From assembly GCA_009777315.1 (NCBI GenBank), contig WRMD01000006.1, positions 1 to 50,846 on the forward strand: a DNA stretch of 50,846 nucleotides, written 5' to 3'. Position numbers and translations under genes: made by a program. The stretch's first letter is position 1. The number at the start of each line of letters is the position of its first letter. The stretch is from Candidatus Saccharimonadota bacterium (lineage in GTDB: Bacteria; Patescibacteriota; Saccharimonadia; Saccharimonadales; Saccharimonadaceae). This document shows positions 31,375-39,574 of this stretch, in pieces. Under the pieces are notes generated by a model. It did no database searches, had not been told where the DNA came from, and worked only from the letters and a program-made list of their open reading frames with translations.

Positions 31375-32467
31375 GTACTTTGATGTACCGCTGTTAGCGA
31401 CCAAGCTGATGGAAGCGTTTGTTGAAGCGCGGAAGAATAAGCGGAATACATACAATGAATGGGCGTTTGAAAAATACGCCCTATTGTATATCTGGGATTT
31501 GGTGCATGAAATCAATAACCGGACTTATAGGCCGGGGAGTAGTAGGGCGTTTATCATACGTGACCCGGTGATTCGGGAGATTTTTGCGGCGGACTTTCGG
31601 GATAGGTTGGTGCATCATTTGCTGTTTAATATGACGGCGGATTGGTGGCAAAGACATTTTATCTACGATTCGTATGCTTGCCAGAAGGGTAAGGGGACGC
31701 TGTTTGGGGTGAGGCGGATGTATAAGGCGATGGCCAAAGCGAGTAAGAACTTCAAGAGTGAGGTGTGGGTGTGCAAGCTGGATTTGCAGGGTTACTTCAT
31801 GAGTTTGCCGCGGACGAAGATCTATGAGCGAGCGCTTTGGGGGTTGGGGCAGCAGTACGAGAAGGACTCGCTGGAGTACAGCTTGTGTAAGTTTTTGTGG
31901 AAGGTGGTGATTTTTGATGACCCGACTAAGAATGTACGGATTAAGGGGAGTCTTGAGGAATGGAATGATTTGCCGGATAGTAAGAGTTTGTTTTATGCGC
32001 CGAAAGGGTGCGGGATTGTAATTGGCAACCTGACGTCGCAGTTATTGTCGAATATCTATATGGATGTGGTCGATCGGTTTATTGTGTTTGATTTGGGTTG
32101 TAAATATTATGGTAGGTATGTGGATGACTTTTGGATGATGGGGGAGAAGGATGAACTGCTGGCGCATGTCGACAAGATAAGGGATTATGTAGCGAGTTTG
32201 GGCCTGAAGTTGCATCCGAAGAAGGTGCACCTGCAGCCGGCGGAGCGGGGAGTGAGTTTCTTGGGTGCGGTGATATATCCGCATCGGATCGTGCCGGGGA
32301 AGCGGATCAAAGCCGGGATAAATCGGGCGACGGCGAAGTTGGTGGCGGACGAAGAAGGAGCGTGGGACACGCTCCAGTCGTATCTGGGGTTATCGATGCA
32401 TTTTCGGTCGGCTAAGGTGTGGGAGCGAGCTTTAAAACACACAAGTCTAGACGGAATAGCTAACTAA
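31349..32467 (+). CDS. DGR reverse transcriptase
   Basis: 372-aa reverse transcriptase that copies the template RNA with adenine-specific errors. Finger/palm motifs: CKLDLQGYF with Asp145 (motif A), IGNLTSQLLSNIYMD at 225-239 (the IGxxxSQ form typical of DGR RTs, not QGxxxSP of group II introns and retrons), catalytic YVDD at 257-260 and LKLHPKK at 275-290. No maturase or endonuclease domain follows, and the length is normal for DGR RTs. The last seven codons lie inside the region shared with the TR 3' end, on the opposite strand. Confidence 0.96.
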   Translation: MTNTFVSREYFDVPLLATKLMEAFVEARKNKRNTYNEWAFEKYALLYIWDLVHEINNRTYRPGSSRAFIIRDPVIREIFAADFRDRLVHHLLFNMTADWWQRHFIYDSYACQKGKGTLFGVRRMYKAMAKASKNFKSEVWVCKLDLQGYFMSLPRTKIYERALWGLGQQYEKDSLEYSLCKFLWKVVIFDDPTKNVRIKGSLEEWNDLPDSKSLFYAPKGCGIVIGNLTSQLLSNIYMDVVDRFIVFDLGCKYYGRYVDDFWMMGEKDELLAHVDKIRDYVASLGLKLHPKKVHLQPAERGVSFLGAVIYPHRIVPGKRIKAGINRATAKLVADEEGAWDTLQSYLGLSMHFRSAKVWERALKHTSLDGIAN

Positions 32468-32895
32468 ACTAAGGGAACACACAGCGGACAGAAAACCCGT
32501 TGGCCTTATTGTTGTTGTTCGTGCCGGGGTTGACGTTCGTGCTATTCACGTTCGTTCTGTATGCGTTGGTAGCAGAGTTGAGGGAGGATGTCCACCAGTT
32601 CGCGTTCGTGGACTGATTGTTGAGATTGCCTGTCGTATTGACGCTGCCGGCTGACACTGTACCAAAGGCTGAAATAGAAACCCGAAAGCTAGCGAGAAGG
32701 CGCACTCATTGGTCTAATTGCCCGTGGGCGGAATAGACGTGTCTTTATGATAATAAAAACCAGGACTGACTCTAGGCTATACGCCTAAGCGCCAGTGTGC
32801 ACCTGCCTTGTGTTAAAGTGCACATCGTCAACTTGCAAAGCGTCGCCGAAGCGGCGCAGAGACAAATCTTTAGATGGCAGGAAGCTCGTGCTCCC
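32440..32895 (-). ncRNA. Predicted DGR template RNA
   Basis: Minus-strand transcript predicted from an extended -10 promoter (TGGTATAAT; -10 at 32902-32907) and running through about 225 nt of leader into the TR. It has no plausible gene, has several inverted stretches (e.g. GCCGCTTCGGC), and ends at an unknown point in or beyond the RT 3' end. DGR template RNAs need sequence beside the TR for cDNA priming, so the flanks are expected to be functional. Exact ends are not determinable here. Confidence 0.6.
32447..32669 (-). repeat. DGR template repeat (TR)
   Basis: Minus strand, 223 bp, from GCCTTTGGT (32669) to CCGTCTAG (32447). Rich in AAC/AAT codons at exactly the positions varied in VR1 and VR2. 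Convergent to the RT gene, overlapping its last 21 bp. The homology with the VRs stops sharply at both ends. It reads through as a frame ending SVRCVFP but has no start signal, so it is a template, not a gene. Confidence 0.96.
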
Positions 32896-32901
32896 GTACC
32901 G

Positions 32902-32910
32902 ATTATACCA
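32902..32910 (-). promoter_or_regulatory. Extended -10 promoter of the template RNA
   Basis: On the minus strand TGGTATAAT, a perfect -10 with TGn extension, lies 19 nt beyond the GH97 stop (32929-32931) and points at the TR. No good -35 is present, which is acceptable for extended -10 promoters. Confidence 0.65.
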
Positions 32911-32928
32911 TAAGCGGTATGAGCTACG

Positions 32929-34920
32929 CTAGACGGTCGGTGGGATGGGTGAGGCTTTCTTGGGGGTGAGGCGGATGGCGAAGCCGCCGCCGGGGGCTAG
33001 ATACATCTCAAAGCGATCGGTGGAGCGGACCTCGCGTGACTCGATGTTGATACCGAGCGGGTGGTCGCGGAAGTGGGCGTCAGGGCTGTCGCGGTAGATC
33101 TCGGCGATCCAGGTGGCGTCGCCGGGGAGGAAATCAAGGCCGAGGTTGAGCTTGCGGGGAGAATCGTTGGTGAGGCCGCCGACATACCAGTCCTGCGAGT
33201 TGCGGTCTTGGCGGGCGGTGACGAGGTACTCGCCGATTTCGCCGAGGAGGTATTTGCTTTGGGCCCAGTCGGTCGGGACGTCGTGGATGAATTTGAAAGC
33301 GGGTTGGTTTTCGTACATATGCGGGCGGTCGGCGACCATTTGCCATGGAGAGTAGATGGTGACGTAATAGGCGAGTTGTCTCGCTAGCGTGGAAGCGACG
33401 CGTTTGGTGTAGTTGGTGATGTCAAAGAGACCGGGAGTGAAGTCGAAGCCACCGGAGAGACCGCGAGTGAAGGGGATAATGACGGTGTGGGATGGGTCAA
33501 TGCCGCCGCCCTCGTATTCTTCGCCACGGGCGCCTTCGCGGGTCATGAGGTTAGGGTAAGTGCGTTCGATGCCGGTGCCTTTGATTGGTTCGTGGATGTC
33601 GAGCATGATTTTATGCTTGGCGGCGAGCTCGACGGTGCGCTGGTAGTGGAGAACGCCGTATTGAGAGTGGTGGAACTGTTCGCGGTTCATGCGGGAGCCG
33701 ACATAGCCGGTCTTGAGGTAGCGGATGCCGTGCTGGGCGAGGAAGGCGTAGGCGGCATCCATTTGGGCTTCGTAGTTTTTGACGTCGCCGGAGGTTTCGT
33801 GGTGGGCGACAAGCTCGACGCCGTTTTGCTTGCCATAGGTGACGACCTCAGAGAGGTTGAAATCAGGGTAGGCTTCGGTGAAGCGGAAGTTTTCGCCGTG
33901 GTTGACCCAGTCGCCGTCCCAGCCGACGTTCCAGCCTTCGATGAGGAGGGCGGGGATGCCGAATTTGCGGCAGGCATCGATGTAGCGTTTGGCATTTTCG
34001 GTAGTGGCGCCGTGGCGGTCGCCCTGGCTCCAAGTTTCTTCGCCGAGGTGGAGACTCCACCAGATACCCATGTATTTGGTAGGATGGATCCAGTCGGTGT
34101 TGGGCAGAAGGTTGGGTTCGTTGAGGTTGAGCATCATACGGGAGGCGAGAAGGTCGGTGACGGTGTGGGCAACGACAACGGTGCGCCAAGGCGAGACCCA
34201 GGGGGTTTCGAGGTGGGCGCGGGTGCCGTCTGAGAGGGGGGTGATGTCGGAGACGAGGCGGCCGTTGCTGAGCTTTAGGGTCATGGAGCCGTAATTATAG
34301 AGGGCGGCTTCGTGGAGTGAGATATAGTGACCGGTGGGGAGGCGCATGGTGAGGGGGGTGTGGACAGATTGGCTGGTCTCGCCTAGCTCGAGGAGCTTGG
34401 ATTTTTCGTAGTTGTATTCGTAGCGATCAGGCTGGAAGGCGGGGATCCACCAGACGGTTGAGTTGAGGTCAACAGAGTATTCGGTGACTTCATTGGTGAT
34501 TTTGAACTTGTGGAGGTTGGGCTGGCTAGGGATTTCGTAGCGCCAAGCGACGCCGTCGTTGAAAGCGCGACAGCGGACGGTAAAGAGGCGTTGGGCGCCG
34601 TTTTTCTCGCTGATATAGAGAGTGAGTTCGTTGTAGTTGCTGGTGATTTCTTTTTCCTCGCCCCACACGGTTTCCCACTTTTCATTGCTGCTTTTAGTGA
34701 GGGTGCGGTTGACTTGTAGATCGCTGGCGATGGGGCGGTCGTTTTGGAGCTCGAAACCGACGCGAGACGGAGCGATAAGAGAACGACCGTCTTTAGTAAC
34801 CGTATAGTAGAGAACGCCGTTCCTTAGCTCCCAAGCGAGAACTAGGCGGCGGTCGGGTGAAACAACCTGATTAGCAGAAGCGTTTTTGGACCTGAAGAGC
34901 CCGAGGATTTTTGCCCACAT
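32929..34920 (-). CDS. Glycoside hydrolase family 97 (alpha-glucosidase/alpha-galactosidase)
   Basis: 663-aa GH97 enzyme (SusB-like). N-terminal beta-sandwich (about 20-270), catalytic barrel with TKYMGIWWSLHLGEETW, LLIEGWNVGWDGDW, YLKTGYVGS and DIHEPIKGTGIERTYPNLMTREGARGEEY; these match the family core, with Glu in HEP and in MTREGARGEEY as probable acidic/metal residues. C-terminal beta domain follows. No signal peptide is visible, so it may act in the cytoplasm on imported oligosaccharide. Start ATG 34920 (MWAKILGLF) is preferred over an upstream frame that overlaps rnc. The gene sits 5 nt after rnc in the same minus-strand run. Confidence 0.92.
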   Translation of the reverse strand: MWAKILGLFRSKNASANQVVSPDRRLVLAWELRNGVLYYTVTKDGRSLIAPSRVGFELQNDRPIASDLQVNRTLTKSSNEKWETVWGEEKEITSNYNELTLYISEKNGAQRLFTVRCRAFNDGVAWRYEIPSQPNLHKFKITNEVTEYSVDLNSTVWWIPAFQPDRYEYNYEKSKLLELGETSQSVHTPLTMRLPTGHYISLHEAALYNYGSMTLKLSNGRLVSDITPLSDGTRAHLETPWVSPWRTVVVAHTVTDLLASRMMLNLNEPNLLPNTDWIHPTKYMGIWWSLHLGEETWSQGDRHGATTENAKRYIDACRKFGIPALLIEGWNVGWDGDWVNHGENFRFTEAYPDFNLSEVVTYGKQNGVELVAHHETSGDVKNYEAQMDAAYAFLAQHGIRYLKTGYVGSRMNREQFHHSQYGVLHYQRTVELAAKHKIMLDIHEPIKGTGIERTYPNLMTREGARGEEYEGGGIDPSHTVIIPFTRGLSGGFDFTPGLFDITNYTKRVASTLARQLAYYVTIYSPWQMVADRPHMYENQPAFKFIHDVPTDWAQSKYLLGEIGEYLVTARQDRNSQDWYVGGLTNDSPRKLNLGLDFLPGDATWIAEIYRDSPDAHFRDHPLGINIESREVRSTDRFEMYLAPGGGFAIRLTPKKASPIPPTV

Positions 34921-34924
34921 ACTA

Positions 34925-35692
34925 TTATTTATACCATTTACGCTTGTTGTCCGCAAGGAAATGATGAACGGCTTCTTCGGCTGCTTTTTGTTCGGCGACT
35001 TGTTTGCTACTGCCTTGGCCACGACCGAGGCGTCGCCCACCGACAGAAACGCTGACGTAGTAGGTCCTGGCGTGGTCGGGGCCTTCGGTTTTGACGAGTT
35101 TGTACTGCGGTAGGCTTTGATCGGTGGCTTGAGCAAGCTCTTGGAGGCGAGACTTGGGTTCGCGCCATGATCCGGTGCGGAGGACTTCTAGCATATCGGT
35201 GATGATGTTTTTCTCGATGAACTTGATGGCGACGCCGAGGCCTTGGTCGAGATAGATGGCGCCGATCATAGCCTCGAACGCGTCGGCAATCATGACGGGC
35301 TTGGGTGTGGTGCGTCGTTCGCCGCGGCTGACACGGAGGAGATGGGCATAGTTGAGTCGTTCGCCGGCGTTATAGATGGATTCGGTCTTGACGAGAGCGG
35401 AGCGGTAGTTAGTGAGAATACCCTCGGGTTCGGTGAAGTTTTGGTAAAGATAGTCGGTGACAACGAGCTCGAGAACAGCGTCACCGAGGAACTCAAGGCG
35501 TTCGTTGTGCTCGGAGCCGCTGCTTTTGTGTTCGTTGACGTAGCTACGATGAGTGAGGGCGGTGATGATGTAGCGTGGCTCTTTGAAGGTGAAGCCGAGC
35601 CTATCCTTGGAGAAGGCTTGGTAGTCGTGGATGGTCTCCGCGGAGAGCTTTTCGCGGGTGATGCCGGGTGGGACGGATTTTGGTTTAGGCAT
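34925..35692 (-). CDS. rnc: Ribonuclease III
   Basis: 255-aa double-stranded-RNA endonuclease for rRNA and mRNA processing. Catalytic signature HNERLEFLGDAVLELVVTDYL, second acidic site in ADAFEAMIGAIYLDQG, and a C-terminal dsRNA-binding domain (about 175-250: PKSRLQELAQATDQSLPQY...GQGSSKQVAEQKAAEEAV). ATG 35692 is chosen; longer frames overlap the NUDIX gene. Overlaps it by 8 nt. Confidence 0.95.
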   Translation of the reverse strand: MPKPKSVPPGITREKLSAETIHDYQAFSKDRLGFTFKEPRYIITALTHRSYVNEHKSSGSEHNERLEFLGDAVLELVVTDYLYQNFTEPEGILTNYRSALVKTESIYNAGERLNYAHLLRVSRGERRTTPKPVMIADAFEAMIGAIYLDQGLGVAIKFIEKNIITDMLEVLRTGSWREPKSRLQELAQATDQSLPQYKLVKTEGPDHARTYYVSVSVGGRRLGRGQGSSKQVAEQKAAEEAVHHFLADNKRKWYK

Positions 35693-36185
35693 TTTGGCTC
35701 CTAATACGGGCTTTGGCGAGATAGAGTAGCTTTTGGATATCAGGGTATTCGATGAGCTCGACAGCTTCGTCAAACGGCATATAGCGGATGCCCTTCATCC
35801 ACTTTTCGGCGCGGACAGTGTTGTTGCCGAGGTCTTCGACGAGGAAAAGTTGGGTAGACATGAGGACGAGACGGTCTTCGCGGCGGTATTTGAAATCGAC
35901 CTTGCCGAGATAGGTGCCAACGTGGATGTTGGTGAGGCCGGTTTCTTCGCCAATTTCGCGAGCCGCGGCCTGACGGGCAGTCTCGCCCTTTTCGATGTGG
36001 CCTTTCGGGACAGTCCAGCGGTTTTTAGCGTCTTGGATGAGTAAAACTTCTAGCCCGTTCTTGCCTGAGCGCAGAACGATACCGCCGGCGGTTGGTTCGC
36101 GGACGATTTTACGGATCGGGTTGCCGCCGCTGCCCTTGAGCAGGGAGGGGACTTTAATCCACTTTTTCGTTGGGGTCTTCGGCAT
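35685..36185 (-). CDS. NUDIX hydrolase
   Basis: 166-aa pyrophosphohydrolase with the complete Nudix box GHIEKGETARQAAAREIGEETGL (GX5EX7REUXEEXGU) at about residues 61-83. Preceded by VLLIQDAKNRWTVPKG. Substrate cannot be told; similar small Nudix proteins hydrolyse nucleotide derivatives such as diadenosine polyphosphates or oxidised dNTPs. ATG 36185 overlaps the nusB end by 32 nt; the N-terminus is Lys-rich. Confidence 0.9.
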   Translation of the reverse strand: MPKTPTKKWIKVPSLLKGSGGNPIRKIVREPTAGGIVLRSGKNGLEVLLIQDAKNRWTVPKGHIEKGETARQAAAREIGEETGLTNIHVGTYLGKVDFKYRREDRLVLMSTQLFLVEDLGNNTVRAEKWMKGIRYMPFDEAVELIEYPDIQKLLYLAKARIRSQNA

Positions 36186-36675
36186 CAGTTGAAGTTTCCT
36201 TTTTAGGGGTTGGGGCCTTTTTGGGGCCTTGAGGGGTCGCGTCTTCGGCAATGCGGGTGCGGTAGAGAGTGCCAAGGACGCCGTTGACAAACCGGCTGGA
36301 GCTTTCGGAGCCAAACATCTTGGCGAGCTCAACAGCTTCGTTAATAGCCACGCTGGGTGGCACATCGTCGCCGCGATAGAGTAACTCGTAGGTGGCCAGA
36401 CGAAGGATGTTGCGGTCGATAGGCGAAATGGACATTAGTGGCCATTCCGGTGCGAGAGGCTGAAGGATTTCGTCGAGTTCTTTGGTGTGTTCGGCGACTC
36501 CTTCAACTAGCTGGCGGAGGAAGGTGACTTCTTTGACAGCCACCTCGTAGGGCTTGATAGACTTGATGATGACCTTATCTAGGTCGAGAGCGGGATCTTT
36601 GGCGATCTCGCGCATTTCGTACTCGTACAGTGCTTGTAGAGCTATAATACGGCTAAGGTGTCGATTGCTGCCCAC
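36154..36675 (-). CDS. nusB: Transcription antitermination protein NusB
   Basis: 173-aa all-helical RNA-binding factor that with S10 loads on boxA to keep rRNA transcription processive. MGSNRHLSRIIALQALYEYEM at the start and IDRNILRLATYELLYRGDDVPPSVAINEAVELAKMFGSESSSRFVNGVLGTL near residue 85-137 are diagnostic. A tail of about 30 Pro/Lys/Asp-rich residues is additional. Sits between rpmF and the NUDIX gene. Confidence 0.94.
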   Translation of the reverse strand: MGSNRHLSRIIALQALYEYEMREIAKDPALDLDKVIIKSIKPYEVAVKEVTFLRQLVEGVAEHTKELDEILQPLAPEWPLMSISPIDRNILRLATYELLYRGDDVPPSVAINEAVELAKMFGSESSSRFVNGVLGTLYRTRIAEDATPQGPKKAPTPKKETSTDAEDPNEKVD

Positions 36676-36687
36676 TAAGTACCCCCG

Positions 36688-36903
36688 CTACGCTTTCTTG
36701 CTTTTTGTGGACTTGGTAGTTGGCTTAGCTGTTTTGCTGGCCTTACCGCCAGGCAACTTGGCCTTGAGGTTGGGCGTTTGCTTCTTGGTCAAAAACGCCT
36801 TGACCGGTGAGGTCTTGTTGACGCGTTTTGCAAGATCGAGCCGTAGATGGCTACGGCGTAGGCCGGTTTTTCGCGGGCTACTCTGTTTCTTTGGTTCTGG
36901 CAT
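36688..36903 (-). CDS. rpmF: 50S ribosomal protein L32
   Basis: 71-aa bL32. The N-terminus MPEPKKQSSPRKTGLRRSHLRL matches the family's PKKKxSKxRxxxRRSH pattern. It has no Cys pairs, so it is zinc-free, and carries a long Lys/Thr/Ala tail. ATG 36903 follows AAGGAGAAC; the longer upstream frame is not needed. Confidence 0.88.
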   Translation of the reverse strand: MPEPKKQSSPRKTGLRRSHLRLDLAKRVNKTSPVKAFLTKKQTPNLKAKLPGGKASKTAKPTTKSTKSKKA

Positions 36904-36976
36904 AATGTTCTCCTTACTGTGTATTATATCACATTTATATGAAATGTAGTACAGAAAATATAAAAAATAGGTATTC

Positions 36977-39535
36977 TTAGAAGGTAATGGGTGGGACCGG
37001 AGGGTGGCCACCACCGCCAGTGGTGGGTGGTGTGACGATTGGTGGCGGCTGGATGATAGGAGGGATGGAACTGTTGGGTGGGCGACTGGAAAGGTCGGCA
37101 TAGCCGTCGCCAGGGATTCCTCCTGGGGTGATGATACAGGTTTCGACATCATCCTCTTCGTAGGTAAAGCCTTCAGGGACATTGAGGAAGACATCAGTGC
37201 CGGTAACTGGATCAACCATGTGCGGTAGATTGAAGGTAACTATGGCGCTGGGTGGGGTGCAGGTGGAAGCGCGGCGACCGGTGTATTGATTGAAGGCGAC
37301 GTCGACGCTGGCAAAGCCGGTATTGCCTTGATTCATCCATGACGGGAAGATGTCAGTGTTGCCGCCGATGGACATGGAGTGGATGCCGCGGGGGCGCTCT
37401 GGGCCTTGGTTGGTGGTGTAGCGACCCTCAGGAATGTAAACATCACGGTGGACGGCGAGCATGTAGTCGTGGGCGAGACGGCGAACGGCGTCGCCGCAAC
37501 CGTTCATGCCGGAGCCGTCGTGGTTGCCGCACCAAGCGGCGGTTGACACGACAGGCGAATAGCTGACGAACCAGTTGTCTTTGCGTTGGCCGGTGCCGGT
37601 TGTCGTGGTGCCGGTTTTGCTGGCGGTCCAGACTCCGGGGACAGTCCAGCCGAATTGGGTGGTCATACCGCCGATGAGTGGACGGCGAGCATTTGGATCG
37701 CTAAGGATGTCGCCGATGAGATAGGCTACTTGAGGGTCGACGACTTGGTTGCTAGGACTTGGCTCCCAGCGTTGGACTTCGCGGCCGGTGGGATCGATAA
37801 CTTGGAGGACGTAGGTGAGTGGCTGGTAGGCGCCGCCGCGGGCTAGGGAAGCGTGGGCGTTGGCGTGCTCGACTATACGAACTCCACAACCGCTACCGAT
37901 AGCAAGGGACCAGAAAGTTTCGCCGTTGGCGCAGTAGGACCAGTTGCCGAGCTCTCGGTTGATGCGGACGCCTTCGGCGGCGCCATTGATCATCAGAGCT
38001 TTGACAGCCGGACGGTTGAGCGAGGTAGCGAGAGAGGTGCGGATGGCGAGATTGCCGGTGATATTGGCGACGTTAGAGATTGAGCAACGACCAGTGAAGT
38101 CACCGGCACAGTATTGGGCGTTGATGTCTTCGTCGCGGAGGATGGAGCCGGGGGCCCAGTTGACGCCAGGGCGTTCCATGAAGAGAGGCGCGTAGTCAAC
38201 AAGCTGCTTGATGGATGAGCCGGGTTCGAGGAGGCGAGTGGTGGCGTCAAGCTGTCCGAAGACCGGAGCGTCAAAGCCGGTGCTGCCGATGATGGCGATG
38301 ACCTGTCCGGTCTCGACGTCGACGGAAGCCATGGCGATGTTGTTGGCAGTAGTGCGAGCTAGCAAGACATTGGCGGCGCTGAGAGCGGCTTCAGCGGCTT
38401 CTTGGGCGCGAATATCGAGGGTGGTCTTGATGCGCCAGCCACCGGCACGGATAGCGGCGACACCGAATTCGTTTTCTAGTTGTTGGCGGACGGTAGTGAC
38501 GAAGTGCGGAGCGCGAGCGTCGGTAAACTGACCTTCACGTGGGCGGATTCTGATGACGCCGTCTTCAAGCTGGGCGGGATTAGTGCAGCCCTCAGCTTGT
38601 TCGCAGAAGCTAATGGTGCGGATTTTGTTGGCTTCGGCGTCTTCTCGGCTGATGAAGCCAAGCTCAGCCATGACGTCGAGGGTGTGATTCTGGCGCCAGA
38701 TGAGGCCGGAGTTAAAGGCAGTATTGAAGGGGTCGAAACGGGAGGGGTTTTGCGGGATGGAGGCAAGCATGGCGGCTTCGGCCAGGGTGAGGTCGATGGC
38801 GTCGCGCCCGAAATAGGCGCGGGCACCAGACTGGATGCCGTTGCGGCGGCCACCGAATGGTGACTCGTTGAGATACATAGTGATGATGTCTTCTTTGTCG
38901 TAGATGCGCTCGACCTCAATAGCGAGGATGACCTCGCGGATCTTTCTGGGGATGCCGGTGATGCCGCGGTCGTGAGCTTCCTCAGCGAGGAAGACCTGTT
39001 TGACGAGCTGCTGGGTGAGCGTGGAGCCACCTTGGACAGATCGTCCGGTGACGGTCATCCAGACGGCGCGAATGGTGCCGCGAATGCTGATACCACGATG
39101 GGCGTAGAAATCACGATCTTCGATGGCGACAATGGCCCACCGGACGTATTGGCTGATTTGGTCGCCTTCTGCGAGCATGCGATAGTTGCCTTCGCCGCGG
39201 TCTTCCCAGAGGAGGACGTCGTTACGATCGTAGTAGCGGTTGGTGCTGTTGGCGATGCGGGCGCGCATGGCTTCGGGGCTGATGTGAGCGATGTCGCGGC
39301 GGAAATAGAGGAAGAGGCCGAGGACAGTAAAGAAGAGGACGGCCAGGGTGATGGCGGCAGTTTTTAGTATAAAAAAGAGGCCGCGTTTGCTAAACCAAAA
39401 GGCTTTGATGTTGCTCCAGCGCAGGAAGTTGGGCCAGTGTTTATCAAGCCATTTAAGCCATGCCCAATCAGGCAGTTTGAAGCGGCTCTCACGAGAGGTG
39501 CCGTCTGCTCTTACTTTACTACGTCGTTTTCCCAT
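36977..39535 (-). CDS. Class A penicillin-binding protein (transglycosylase/transpeptidase)
   Basis: 852-aa bifunctional peptidoglycan synthase. Cytoplasmic basic N-terminus, one transmembrane helix (about 51-77), GT51 domain with catalytic Glu139 (AIEDRDFYAHRGI) and QGGSTLTQQLVKQ (168-180), then transpeptidase domain with Ser440-x-x-Lys443 (PGSSIKQL), Ser505-Leu-Asn507 and Lys640-Thr-Gly642 (SKTGTTTTG). The C-terminal about 40 residues are Pro/Gly-rich (GGGGHPPVPPITF). ATG 39535 is chosen; TATAAT on the minus strand (39546-39551) lies ten nt upstream, while the longer frame runs into tyrS. Confidence 0.95.
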   Translation of the reverse strand: MGKRRSKVRADGTSRESRFKLPDWAWLKWLDKHWPNFLRWSNIKAFWFSKRGLFFILKTAAITLAVLFFTVLGLFLYFRRDIAHISPEAMRARIANSTNRYYDRNDVLLWEDRGEGNYRMLAEGDQISQYVRWAIVAIEDRDFYAHRGISIRGTIRAVWMTVTGRSVQGGSTLTQQLVKQVFLAEEAHDRGITGIPRKIREVILAIEVERIYDKEDIITMYLNESPFGGRRNGIQSGARAYFGRDAIDLTLAEAAMLASIPQNPSRFDPFNTAFNSGLIWRQNHTLDVMAELGFISREDAEANKIRTISFCEQAEGCTNPAQLEDGVIRIRPREGQFTDARAPHFVTTVRQQLENEFGVAAIRAGGWRIKTTLDIRAQEAAEAALSAANVLLARTTANNIAMASVDVETGQVIAIIGSTGFDAPVFGQLDATTRLLEPGSSIKQLVDYAPLFMERPGVNWAPGSILRDEDINAQYCAGDFTGRCSISNVANITGNLAIRTSLATSLNRPAVKALMINGAAEGVRINRELGNWSYCANGETFWSLAIGSGCGVRIVEHANAHASLARGGAYQPLTYVLQVIDPTGREVQRWEPSPSNQVVDPQVAYLIGDILSDPNARRPLIGGMTTQFGWTVPGVWTASKTGTTTTGTGQRKDNWFVSYSPVVSTAAWCGNHDGSGMNGCGDAVRRLAHDYMLAVHRDVYIPEGRYTTNQGPERPRGIHSMSIGGNTDIFPSWMNQGNTGFASVDVAFNQYTGRRASTCTPPSAIVTFNLPHMVDPVTGTDVFLNVPEGFTYEEDDVETCIITPGGIPGDGYADLSSRPPNSSIPPIIQPPPIVTPPTTGGGGHPPVPPITF

Positions 39536-39545
39536 AATGTTATCT

Positions 39546-39568
39546 ATTATATCATGTTGTGGTATAAT
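39546..39568. promoter_or_regulatory. Divergent -10 boxes between the PBP gene and tyrS
   Basis: Only 39 bp separate the two start codons. Minus strand TATAAT 39546-39551 serves the PBP gene; plus strand TGGTATAAT (-10 at 39563-39568, extended) serves tyrS, six nt before its ATG. The -35 regions must overlap the opposite gene's start, so the two promoters probably compete. Confidence 0.75.
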
Positions 39569-39574
39569 TTTGAC

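Noticed and set aside
31349-32467. RT as part of a group II intron or retron
   Set aside because: The motif is IGNLTSQ rather than QGxxxSP, there is no maturase or endonuclease domain, no intron RNA domain V/VI was seen, and the TR/VR adenine pattern explains it as a DGR.
32469-32705. TR reading frame as a third target gene
   Set aside because: It encodes the FISUMP C-terminus but its Asn-rich codons are the unmutated template; upstream sequence is unrelated, with no start or RBS, and its flank lacks the VR hairpin.
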